8,130 nt of DNA from an uncultured Flavobacteriaceae bacterium (GTDB lineage Bacteria > Bacteroidota > Bacteroidia > Flavobacteriales > Flavobacteriaceae). The stretch lies in the NCBI GenBank assembly GCA_938074515.1, contig CALJFV010000114.1:1-8130 (forward strand), written 5' to 3'. Made by a program: the position numbers and the translations under genes. Numbering within the stretch: the stretch's first letter is position 1; the number at the start of each line of letters is the position of its first letter. The notes beneath the pieces were generated by a model. It was not told the origin of the DNA, made no database searches, and saw only the letters and a program-made list of their open reading frames with translations. Shown piece after piece: positions 1 to 6,302 of this stretch.

Positions 1-360
1 AAAAGCCGAATCGCAGAATACAGGAATGGCCACAATATAACCAATAGCACTGACCGCATAAGGTACAGGTAATCTGCTGAGTATTTTTAACAAACTACGG
101 GCTATAGATTGTGTGGCCCCTGATTGTTCTAGGGATACACCGATGAGTGTTCCAAAAACAATGAGCAGGCCAATATTCTCAAAAGTTTTGCCAAATCCCT
201 TTGCAATAAGAGGAATAAGATCTTTGCCAGGAATTTGTGCCAAAAGCCCCAGCCCTATGGCGGCCCAAAGGAGGACAAAAAATGGATGAAGCTTAAACTT
301 TGTTGTACCCAAAATAATCCACAATACGGTCAGGGTCAATAAAATTAGGGTCCAAATCAT
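1..360 (-). CDS. GntP-family sugar-acid permease, N-terminal 120 residues (cut by window edge)
   Basis: Reading the minus strand from the ATG at 360-358 gives an open frame of exactly 120 codons that runs off the window, so the C-terminal two thirds are missing (family members are about 440 residues). Visible hydrophobic segments lie at about residues 2-18, 24-43, 62-77 and 98-116. The segment GYIVAIPVFCDSAF (107-120) closely matches the conserved block of GntP gluconate:H+ symporters, in which a Cys-Asp-Ser follows 'IPVF'; the preceding GLLIVFGTLIG block also fits. GntP proteins are inner-membrane proton symporters for gluconate and related small hydroxy acids (the family also includes the D-serine permease DsdX). 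The start overlaps the stop of the upstream glycerate kinase, so the two are very probably co-transcribed and translationally coupled, which points to glycerate or a similar sugar acid as substrate. The substrate itself is inference. Confidence 0.88.
   Translation of the reverse strand, partial: MIWTLILLTLTVLWIILGTTKFKLHPFFVLLWAAIGLGLLAQIPGKDLIPLIAKGFGKTFENIGLLIVFGTLIGVSLEQSGATQSIARSLLKILSRLPVPYAVSAIGYIVAIPVFCDSAF
357..360 (-). promoter_or_regulatory. ATGA stop-start overlap coupling kinase and permease
   Basis: On the minus strand the four bases ATGA contain the permease start (ATG, 360-358) and the kinase stop (TGA, 359-357). This is the classic arrangement for reinitiation by the same ribosome, so permease synthesis probably depends on kinase translation. 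The overlap is seen directly; the coupling is inferred. Confidence 0.7.
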
Positions 361-1508
361 CGCTCAGTGGTTTTAATCAAAGACCACACTCTGTAGGCCG
401 TTTCCTCTATGAGTTGAGCGACCTGATGCTGGGATTCGGCTAGAGTCATGGGTCCATTTTGGATGCTAAACACACTGGTGAGTCCTAATTCTTTATAGGT
501 ATTATAGGGGGGCTGTATGGATCCGGCGATGCCAATGACGGGCTTGTGATGCTTTTTGCCCAGTTTGGCCACAGAGATGGGCACTTTACCTTGTAGTGAT
601 TGATGGTCAATCCGCCCTTCGGCGGTAAAGACATAATCGCAAGCTTTTATCTTGTCATTCAGATTGGTCATAGTCCCAAGCAGTTCAAAGCCAGAGATAA
701 GTTCCGCCTTTAAAAGTCCGTGTAAACCTGCAGCCGTACCGCCAGCAGCGCCTCCGCCAGGGATGGACCCTATGTGTACCCCGGTGGTGTCCTCAACTTT
801 TTGCGCAAAATGAGTCAAGGCCCGTTCCAGCTGATCAATGTCTTGGGTATGGGCTCCTTTTTGAGGGCCATAAATAAAGCTGGCGCCGTTAGGGCCCAGC
901 AAGGGGTTGTTTACATCACAAGCAATACGCCAATTTATTTTTTGGACTCCTTCAGGGAGTTTGATTTTATCGAGCTCAGACAGGGCAAGGCCTCCATGGG
1001 GCAATTCATGTCCGTGTTGATCTAAAAGTTGGCCGCCCATAGCCTGAATGATGCCGGCCCCGGCATCATTTGTCGCGCTGCCGCCTATGCCTAGAATAAT
1101 CTCCTGGGCGCCATGCTCGATGGCATGCCTTATGAGCAAGCCTGTGCCATAAGTTGAGGTTATTTTTGGATTTCGGGCCTGAGGTTCAATGAGATGAATG
1201 CCGCTGGCCGCCGAAAGTTCAATCCAGGCCGCGGGGCGGTCCGTGAATCGAAAATACGCCGCAGTAATCGGGCGTCCGAGTGCATCTTTTGTGGGGCAAG
1301 TCACACGGTGGCCACCAGAGAGCGTGCCCGCGGCGATTGCTTGCTCTAATACCCCAATGGCGCCCTCGCCGCCATCTGAAAATGGCATAAGCGTGCAGCG
1401 CGCCGTGGCATCGGCAGCGCCGATGCCACGGGCAATGGCCTGGGCCACTCCAGCAGCATTGAGGCTTTCTTTAAAAGAATCACAAACAATTAATACCCTT
1501 TTACTCAT
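357..1508 (-). CDS. Glycerate kinase, type I (GarK/GlxK family)
   Basis: Cytoplasmic kinase of 383 residues, the usual length for the family, expected to phosphorylate D-glycerate with ATP; characterised type I enzymes (E. coli GarK, GlxK) form 2-phosphoglycerate, which enters lower glycolysis. All family signatures are present in order: DSFKESL (10-16), SDGGEG (44-49), GIGGSATNDAGAG (140-152), CDVNNPLLGPNGA (197-209), GGGAAGG (251-257) and the C-terminal AEGRID.QS..GK (296-308). The start at 1508 puts the nucleotide-handling VLIVCDSFK strand at the very N-terminus as expected; no Shine-Dalgarno is seen. The gene is first in a minus-strand operon with the GntP permease, which starts inside its stop codon. 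It is transcribed divergently from the sulfotransferase-like gene. Oddity: the stretch encoding residues about 23-103 is roughly 65% G+C by hand count, against about 48% near the 3' end of the same gene. The family assignment is firm; the exact in vivo substrate is inferred. Confidence 0.95.
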   Translation of the reverse strand: MSKRVLIVCDSFKESLNAAGVAQAIARGIGAADATARCTLMPFSDGGEGAIGVLEQAIAAGTLSGGHRVTCPTKDALGRPITAAYFRFTDRPAAWIELSAASGIHLIEPQARNPKITSTYGTGLLIRHAIEHGAQEIILGIGGSATNDAGAGIIQAMGGQLLDQHGHELPHGGLALSELDKIKLPEGVQKINWRIACDVNNPLLGPNGASFIYGPQKGAHTQDIDQLERALTHFAQKVEDTTGVHIGSIPGGGAAGGTAAGLHGLLKAELISGFELLGTMTNLNDKIKACDYVFTAEGRIDHQSLQGKVPISVAKLGKKHHKPVIGIAGSIQPPYNTYKELGLTSVFSIQNGPMTLAESQHQVAQLIEETAYRVWSLIKTTER

Positions 1509-1620
1509 GGAGACTGTTGAATTAAGGCATAGCTCATGGTCTAAAGTTACAAAATAGACCTTTGACAGAACTATTGCTTTTTGGACTCGGAAATCCTCGA
1601 TGATTGATTATTTTTAGCCC
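1509..1620. promoter_or_regulatory. Divergent intergenic region between kinase and sulfotransferase operons
   Basis: These 112 bases separate two head-to-head transcription units and so must carry both promoters. I looked for the Bacteroidota pattern (TTTG near -33, TAnnTTTG near -7). The best partial -7 matches are TAACTTTA on the minus strand (plus positions 1542-1549, about 34 bases before the kinase ATG) and TATTTTTA on the plus strand (1609-1616, only a few bases before the sulfotransferase ATG). Neither has a convincing -33 partner at normal spacing, so I do not call exact promoters. No strong palindromic operator or RNA gene is visible. Confidence 0.4.
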
Positions 1621-2373
1621 ATGAATAAAGTTGTCCACCTTATTTCTGGTCCGCGTAATATTTCCACGGCCTTGATGTATAGCTTTGCCCAGCATCCTGA
1701 TTTTAAGGTTTTGGACGAACCTTTTTATGGGTATTATCTGGCCCAGATTCGAGATCGCGAAACCCATCCCATGGAACAAGAGATACTCGATAATATGCCT
1801 AATGAGCATCAAGAGATTTTGATGCAAATCAGCGACGCTACGCGCGATAAAAGGGTATTTATAAAAAATATGGCCCATCATTGCCTTGATCCAGAGCCTT
1901 ACTTTATGAAAGACTGGCAAAACGTGATTTTGATTCGTGACCCCAAGAAACTTTTGCAGTCCTTTGCCAAGGTCATCGAGCGTCCAGACCTTGACGCGAT
2001 TGGAATTAGACGTGCCTTTGAATTAATGGAGTTTTTTGACCGGCAGGATATTGCCTATACCGTAATTGATAGTGATGAATTGATGATTGATCCGGGCATG
2101 TATTTGAGTCAGCTTTGTGAGGAATTGGGCATAACATATTATCCGCAAATGACAAAGTGGCCTGCAGGTCCGAATCCTGCAGATGGTATCTGGGCCCCCT
2201 ACTGGTATAAAAACGTTCATCGTAGCACAGGTTTTGCCAAGCCTAAAAGCAGGTTTGAGCCAGAGCTGTGGAACAATCATCTTGAGCAGGTTTACACCCA
2301 AGCTTTGCCTTTTTATAACCAATTAAAACTAAAAGTGCTTTTAAATAAAAACAATCATGCTACAGAAATTTGA
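1621..2373 (+). CDS. Sulfotransferase-like P-loop protein paired with a class IV aminotransferase
   Basis: A 250-residue predicted cytoplasmic protein. An in-frame TAG at 1615-1617 makes the ATG at 1621 the earliest possible start. The N-terminal HLISGPRNISTAL block (6-18) has the form of the 5'-phosphosulfate-binding loop of bacterial sulfotransferases (S-x-P-R-S-x-S-T), and NVILIRDPKKLLQSF (101-115) has the form of the 3'-phosphate-binding segment with its Arg and Ser. A distinctive KWPAGPNPADGIWAPYWY block (179-196) followed by KNVHRSTGF (197-205) matches, from memory, the N-terminal half of Arabidopsis 'branched-chain amino acid aminotransferase-like' proteins. In those proteins this domain is fused to an aminotransferase like the one encoded immediately downstream. 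Sulfotransferases move the sulfuryl group of PAPS to an alcohol or amine; whether this one does so is unknown, and it may be a kinase-like or non-catalytic P-loop partner. The gene overlaps the aminotransferase by 17 bases, so they form one operon. No signal peptide or membrane segment is seen. Confidence 0.8.
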   Translation: MNKVVHLISGPRNISTALMYSFAQHPDFKVLDEPFYGYYLAQIRDRETHPMEQEILDNMPNEHQEILMQISDATRDKRVFIKNMAHHCLDPEPYFMKDWQNVILIRDPKKLLQSFAKVIERPDLDAIGIRRAFELMEFFDRQDIAYTVIDSDELMIDPGMYLSQLCEELGITYYPQMTKWPAGPNPADGIWAPYWYKNVHRSTGFAKPKSRFEPELWNNHLEQVYTQALPFYNQLKLKVLLNKNNHATEI

Positions 2374-3256
2374 CCCCCGCAATAACGACATTAAAGTTTG
2401 GATCAAGGATCGTTTATATCCGCGCCATGAGGCTAAAGTTTCCGTATTTGACAGTTCGGTACAAGGCGGAGATGCTGTTTGGGAAGGGCTCAGGGTCTAC
2501 CCCGAGGGTATTGTATGTTTGGACGATCACTTGAACCGTCTTTTGGCTTCGGCAAAAACCTTGGCTTTTGCAGATATTCCAACCAAGGCCCAGGTTATGG
2601 AGGCTATAGATAAAACTCTGAAGGCTAATGGTATGAATGACGACACCCACATTCGATTGACGCTGACTCGAGGGGAGAAAATCACCAGCGGCATGGACCC
2701 GCGACTCAACCAAAGTGGCTCATGTCTGATCGTTTTGGCCGAATGGAAGCCTTTGGTTTACGACAACAATTCGGGGATAAAAGTCATATCGAGCAGTCAG
2801 CGACGTAACACGCCACAGTTTTTGGACAGTAAAATCCACCACAACAATTTGCTCAACAATATTTTGGCTAAGATTCAGGCCAATGTGGCGGGTAAAGACG
2901 CGGGACTCATGCTCGATGAGCGTGGTTTTGTTGCGGAACTCAATGGAAGCAACTTGTTTGCGCTAATTAATGGGGTGGTTTACACGCCATTCGCTCATGC
3001 TTGTTTGCCGGGAATTACGCGAAAAACGGTCATGAATATTTGTCGCAATAATGAAATTAAATGCGTTGAGGCCGATCTGAGTTTGTCTGAGTTTTATAAT
3101 GCTGATGGAGTTTTTGCCACGGGGACCATGGGTGAATTAACCCCTGTGGTAGAAATCGATGGTCGTCCCATAGCTAAGGACCATCCAGATCTGGTCCAAG
3201 TATTGGGCTTATTTAAGGATTCTATCCGCAGTTTTTGCCAACCCTTGAAAGGCTAA
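2357..3256 (+). CDS. Class IV PLP-dependent aminotransferase (branched-chain/D-amino-acid aminotransferase-like)
   Basis: A 299-residue fold-type IV aminotransferase, normal length for the family. Visible features are the N-terminal VSVFDSSVQGGDAVWEGLRVY block (28-48), the HLNRLLASA segment (58-66), the PLP Schiff-base lysine K159 in LDSKIHHNNLLNN, the cofactor-contacting E194 in GFVAELNGSNLF, the phosphate-binding LPGITRKTV (217-225), and the ATGTMGELTPV motif (254-264). It is not an ordinary IlvE: the KIHHNNLLNNILAKI run and the LAEWKPLVYDN segment (127-137) resemble the C-terminal half of plant BCAT-like fusion proteins instead. The natural amino donor and keto acid acceptor cannot be read from sequence. 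The start at 2357 lies 17 bases inside the sulfotransferase-like gene in another frame, after an A-rich stretch and without a Shine-Dalgarno, which implies coupled translation. No clear terminator follows it. Confidence 0.92.
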   Translation: MLQKFDPRNNDIKVWIKDRLYPRHEAKVSVFDSSVQGGDAVWEGLRVYPEGIVCLDDHLNRLLASAKTLAFADIPTKAQVMEAIDKTLKANGMNDDTHIRLTLTRGEKITSGMDPRLNQSGSCLIVLAEWKPLVYDNNSGIKVISSSQRRNTPQFLDSKIHHNNLLNNILAKIQANVAGKDAGLMLDERGFVAELNGSNLFALINGVVYTPFAHACLPGITRKTVMNICRNNEIKCVEADLSLSEFYNADGVFATGTMGELTPVVEIDGRPIAKDHPDLVQVLGLFKDSIRSFCQPLKG

Positions 3257-3377
3257 TTTCCTTCATATTTTCGATTTATTTCCTACTCATAAAGGCTCAA
3301 TATTGGAACTCGGTTTTGGGAACCATAGTGTTGTTTTAAAAGAATTTAGCCGGGCACCATCAAATAAAAAAGGGGGG

Positions 3378-3428
3378 CTTGGACCCAAGAAACTGGGTTT
3401 CAATACTTGTAATCCAAGTAAAAAAACC
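3378..3428 (+). repeat. Cluster of overlapping, mutually exclusive short inverted repeats
   Basis: Four pairings are visible. CTTGGA (3378-3383) is fully complementary to TCCAAG (3413-3418). CCCA (3384-3387) pairs with TGGG (3394-3397) inside it. TACTTG (3404-3409) pairs with CAAGTA (3415-3420) around a 5-base loop, and that hairpin can be enclosed by GGTTT (3396-3400) with AAACC (3424-3428). The first and third share bases 3415-3418, so they cannot coexist; the second and fourth likewise compete. If transcribed, this could be a switching leader or simply protein-binding palindromes. The complementarity is seen; function is speculative. Confidence 0.35.
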
Positions 3429-3462
3429 ACATATAGTCTGCCGAATCAGCCATTTTTATAAG

Positions 3463-3470
3463 TATATTTA
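3463..3470 (+). promoter_or_regulatory. Possible Bacteroidota -7 element for the TonB receptor operon
   Basis: TATATTTA differs from the Bacteroidota -7 consensus TAnnTTTG only at the last base and lies 22 bases before the receptor ATG. No good TTTG element is present at the usual distance upstream; TCTG at 3437-3440 is the nearest candidate and is a little too far. If this is the promoter, the inverted repeats at 3378-3428 lie upstream of the transcript and would be operator-like rather than RNA elements. Confidence 0.25.
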
Positions 3471-3492
3471 ACAAATTTTAACTAATCAAATT

Positions 3493-6297
3493 ATGAAAAA
3501 CGTATTGTTTGTATGCGGCTTGTTTTTAAGTTGCATCACTTATGCGCAGACCAATGTTCGCGGAACAGTGGTTGACGAGGCAGGGGTTCCTGTAGTGGGA
3601 GCCAATGTTGTAGCTGTAGGAACTACAGCGGGGACCGCTACCGATTTCGATGGTAATTTTGCGTTGTTGGTCGATGCTGAGCCGCCGTTTAATCTAGAAG
3701 TTTCGAGTATTGGTTACGCGTTGCAAAAGGTAGCCGTGACTGCAAATAATCAATCCCTTAGCGTGACCTTAGTCGAGGGCTCTGAGTTGGATGAAGTTGT
3801 CATTTCAGCTTCGAGAACACCTGAGCGTATTTTCGAGTCGCCAGTAACGATTGAGCGATTTGGACTTAAAGAAATTAAAAATACAGCATCTGCTGATTTT
3901 TATGATGGACTTGAGAACCTCAAAGGCGTTGATATCAATACCAACAGTTTAACATTTAAATCGATCAATACCCGTGGATTCGCGACTTTCGCCAATACGC
4001 GTTTTATGCAATTGGTCGATGGAATGGACAATGCTGCACCAGCTTTGAACTTCCCTCTTGGTAACCTATTGGGGATGACTGATACAGATGTTCTGAGCGT
4101 TGAGATTCTCCCAGGAGCCGCTTCTGCGCTTTACGGGGCAAACGCCTTTAATGGGATTTTGTTCATGCGCAGTAAGAGTCCATTTGATCATCAAGGAATC
4201 AGTGTTTCTTTGAAGCAGGGGCAAACTTCACAAACCTTTGTTGGAGATAACCCATATACCGATGTTAACTTTCGCGTTGGCCATAAATTCAGTGAAAAGT
4301 TAGCCGTAAAAATTAACGGGGGTTACCTCAGCGGAACCGACTGGGGGGCCAATAACTACGACGGAAAAGTAGGGACAGGATCCTCGCGTGCTGACATTAA
4401 CTATGACGGGGTAAATGTCTATGGAGATGAGGTTTCGACAAACATTAACGGTGTGGCTCAAGCACTTGTAGGACTTGGTATTCTGCCAGCAGGGTCGGAA
4501 CAGTTAGTGCCTTCGGTAAACGTGAGTCGAACTGGATACAACGAAATTGATCTAACGGATTATACTGCAGAGAGTATCAAAGCAGATTGGGGTGTTTACT
4601 ATCGTCCGTTTGAAGATGATTTGGAATTCTCTTATGTTGGGAAATACGGTACTGGGTCTACCCTTTATCAAGGGGCGAACCGCTATGCGATAGATAATTT
4701 CGTCATGACCCAGCACAAGTTGGAAGTGCGTAATGATAATTTCTTTGTTCGTGGATACATGACCACAGATGATGCTGGAGACAGTTATGATATGGTCTTT
4801 ACAGGGATCAATATCAACCGCTCATGGAAAGATGATTCGACCTGGTTTGGAGAATATGTGGGGGCTTTTGTACAGTCTCAATTATACGCTGGTTTAACTC
4901 CTGATCAAGCCCATGATTTTGCAAGACAAACCGCAGATACAGGACGCTTTTTGCCGGGTTCAGCAGAATATGAAAATGCATTCAACACAAGCATTAATGA
5001 TTCTGACTTGACCACAGGGTCAAAATTCACAGATAATTCCAAAATTTATCACGCCGATTACAACTATAATTTTTCTGAGATATTCAAGCCATTCGAATTA
5101 CAGGTAGGAGGGTCATTCCGTACCTACAGCTTGAATTCTGGGGGAAGTATTTATACCGATGCTGATGGACCAATTGACTACTCTGAGCTCGGGTTTTACA
5201 CTCAAGGTCAAAAGAAATTCAATCTAGCCGACAACCTAGACCTTAAATTGACAGGTTCTGTGCGTTATGATAAGTCTGAGTTATTTGATGGCTTCTTCTC
5301 GCCTCGTTTAGCGGCTGGTTTTACCATCAACGATAACCACAACATCCGTGCTTCAATCCAAACTGGATTCAGAAACCCGACCACTCAGGATTTATACATT
5401 GGACTTGATGTCGGACGTGCAATTTTAGTGGGTGGTGCGAGCAATAACCCTGAGCGCGATGTGCGCGAGTATGGTTTAAGTCCAACAGGCCAAGCGATTA
5501 CAGGTGCGGCATCACTAAATGTAGATGGTACAGGAGCCTATAACAACTCATTTTTCGCAAGTTCTGTAGGGGCTTTTGCTGCTACAGGCGATGTTTCTGC
5601 CTTGAATGTTGCTAATTCAAACTATGTAAAGCCAGAACAAGTTCGGTCTATAGATTTTGGATATCGAGGTAAGCTCGGTAAGCTGATCGTTGACTTTAAC
5701 TGGTACTATAATACATATAATGATTTCATCTCAAATGAGACGGTAATTGCCCCTTTTTATGGTGATGTTGCTTTAAGTGAGACCTTGCCTAATGGAACAC
5801 CTTTGGCAGTCGCTGCGATTGCAAACGGCGATTATCAAGTTTATCAAGTATACACTAACTCTGAAGAGGAGATTAACTCTTACGGAGGTAGTTTAGGTTT
5901 ATCGGCCAAAGTCTTTGGCGGTTATGATCTAGGAGCGAGTTACACTTACGCCGTACAAGATCGTGAAGGAGGCAATCCTGATTTCAGAACTAATTTCAAC
6001 ACCCCGCGTGACAAGTTTAAATTTTCTTTTGGAAATACTGACATAATTGAAAATTTAGGATTTAATACCGCTTGGCGATATGTTGGGGACTACAAATGGG
6101 AAGCCACTTTTGGAGATGGTGATATACCGGCATATAATGTATTTGACTTCCAAATCAACTACAGAATGCCAAACTTCTTGAAGTCTACCTTTAAACTGGG
6201 TGCAGCAAATGCGCTTGGCGAAGAGTATATTCAAGCCTATGGAACAGGCCGAATTGGTTCCATGTATTACTTATCATGGACAATTAATAATTTATAA
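3493..6297 (+). CDS. TonB-dependent outer-membrane receptor with N-terminal carboxypeptidase-like domain
   Basis: A 934-residue outer-membrane transporter, energised by TonB-ExbB-ExbD, that imports a ligand too large or scarce for porins. A signal peptide covers about residues 1-18, with likely cleavage after TYA. Residues about 21-95 form a carboxypeptidase-D-regulatory-like beta domain with the typical GTATDFDGNF motif (47-56), common in Bacteroidota receptors. A TonB-box-like DEVVISASR follows (100-108). The plug holds NTRGFA (159-164), a QLVDGMDNAAPALNFP segment, and LPGAASALYGANAFNGI (206-222), a hallmark of the family. The remainder is the barrel, rich in alternating aromatic strands, ending SWTINNL. 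It is not a SusC: no SusD gene is adjacent and the SusC-type features are absent. The next gene, a lipoprotein hydrolase, starts 5 bases after this gene's tandem TAA TAA stops, so they form an operon. The ligand is unknown; the partner suggests a product of ester hydrolysis. The final residue is Leu rather than the usual aromatic. Confidence 0.95.
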   Translation: MKNVLFVCGLFLSCITYAQTNVRGTVVDEAGVPVVGANVVAVGTTAGTATDFDGNFALLVDAEPPFNLEVSSIGYALQKVAVTANNQSLSVTLVEGSELDEVVISASRTPERIFESPVTIERFGLKEIKNTASADFYDGLENLKGVDINTNSLTFKSINTRGFATFANTRFMQLVDGMDNAAPALNFPLGNLLGMTDTDVLSVEILPGAASALYGANAFNGILFMRSKSPFDHQGISVSLKQGQTSQTFVGDNPYTDVNFRVGHKFSEKLAVKINGGYLSGTDWGANNYDGKVGTGSSRADINYDGVNVYGDEVSTNINGVAQALVGLGILPAGSEQLVPSVNVSRTGYNEIDLTDYTAESIKADWGVYYRPFEDDLEFSYVGKYGTGSTLYQGANRYAIDNFVMTQHKLEVRNDNFFVRGYMTTDDAGDSYDMVFTGININRSWKDDSTWFGEYVGAFVQSQLYAGLTPDQAHDFARQTADTGRFLPGSAEYENAFNTSINDSDLTTGSKFTDNSKIYHADYNYNFSEIFKPFELQVGGSFRTYSLNSGGSIYTDADGPIDYSELGFYTQGQKKFNLADNLDLKLTGSVRYDKSELFDGFFSPRLAAGFTINDNHNIRASIQTGFRNPTTQDLYIGLDVGRAILVGGASNNPERDVREYGLSPTGQAITGAASLNVDGTGAYNNSFFASSVGAFAATGDVSALNVANSNYVKPEQVRSIDFGYRGKLGKLIVDFNWYYNTYNDFISNETVIAPFYGDVALSETLPNGTPLAVAAIANGDYQVYQVYTNSEEEINSYGGSLGLSAKVFGGYDLGASYTYAVQDREGGNPDFRTNFNTPRDKFKFSFGNTDIIENLGFNTAWRYVGDYKWEATFGDGDIPAYNVFDFQINYRMPNFLKSTFKLGAANALGEEYIQAYGTGRIGSMYYLSWTINNL

Positions 6298-6302
6298 TAA
6301 TT

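Larger units (their letters stand above)
3257..3492 (+). other. Intergenic leader region upstream of the TonB receptor operon
   Basis: These 236 bases carry no coding frame I would support on either strand and no tRNA-like or other recognisable RNA. The region is A/T-rich with an A6G6 run at 3366-3377. Its notable content is a cluster of short inverted repeats (3378-3428) and a promoter-like TATATTTA at 3463-3470. A factor-independent terminator for the upstream aminotransferase gene was looked for and not found: none of the hairpins is followed by a T-run on the plus strand. Confidence 0.6.

Noticed and set aside
1198..1557. Plus-strand open frame of 119 codons antisense to the glycerate kinase
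   Set aside because: It lies almost wholly opposite a gene with full family motifs, in its G+C-rich part where stops are rare, and its translation resembles no protein family.
1534..1920. Minus-strand open frame opposite the sulfotransferase-like gene
   Set aside because: Antisense shadow: the plus strand has clear P-loop sulfotransferase motifs there, and the minus-strand translation has no recognisable domain.
2357..3256. Calling the aminotransferase IlvE (branched-chain amino acid biosynthesis)
   Set aside because: The fold-type IV motifs are shared by several enzymes, the specific blocks look more like the plant BCAT-like fusion family, and the neighbours are not ilv or leu genes.
3366..3377. 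A6G6 run as a phase-variation tract upstream of the receptor
   Set aside because: The tracts are only six bases each, too short to be a convincing hypermutable site, and are not placed between recognisable promoter elements.
3493..6297. SusC-type glycan importer
   Set aside because: No SusD lipoprotein follows; the downstream lipoprotein has SGNH hydrolase blocks, and the plug motif belongs to another receptor subfamily.
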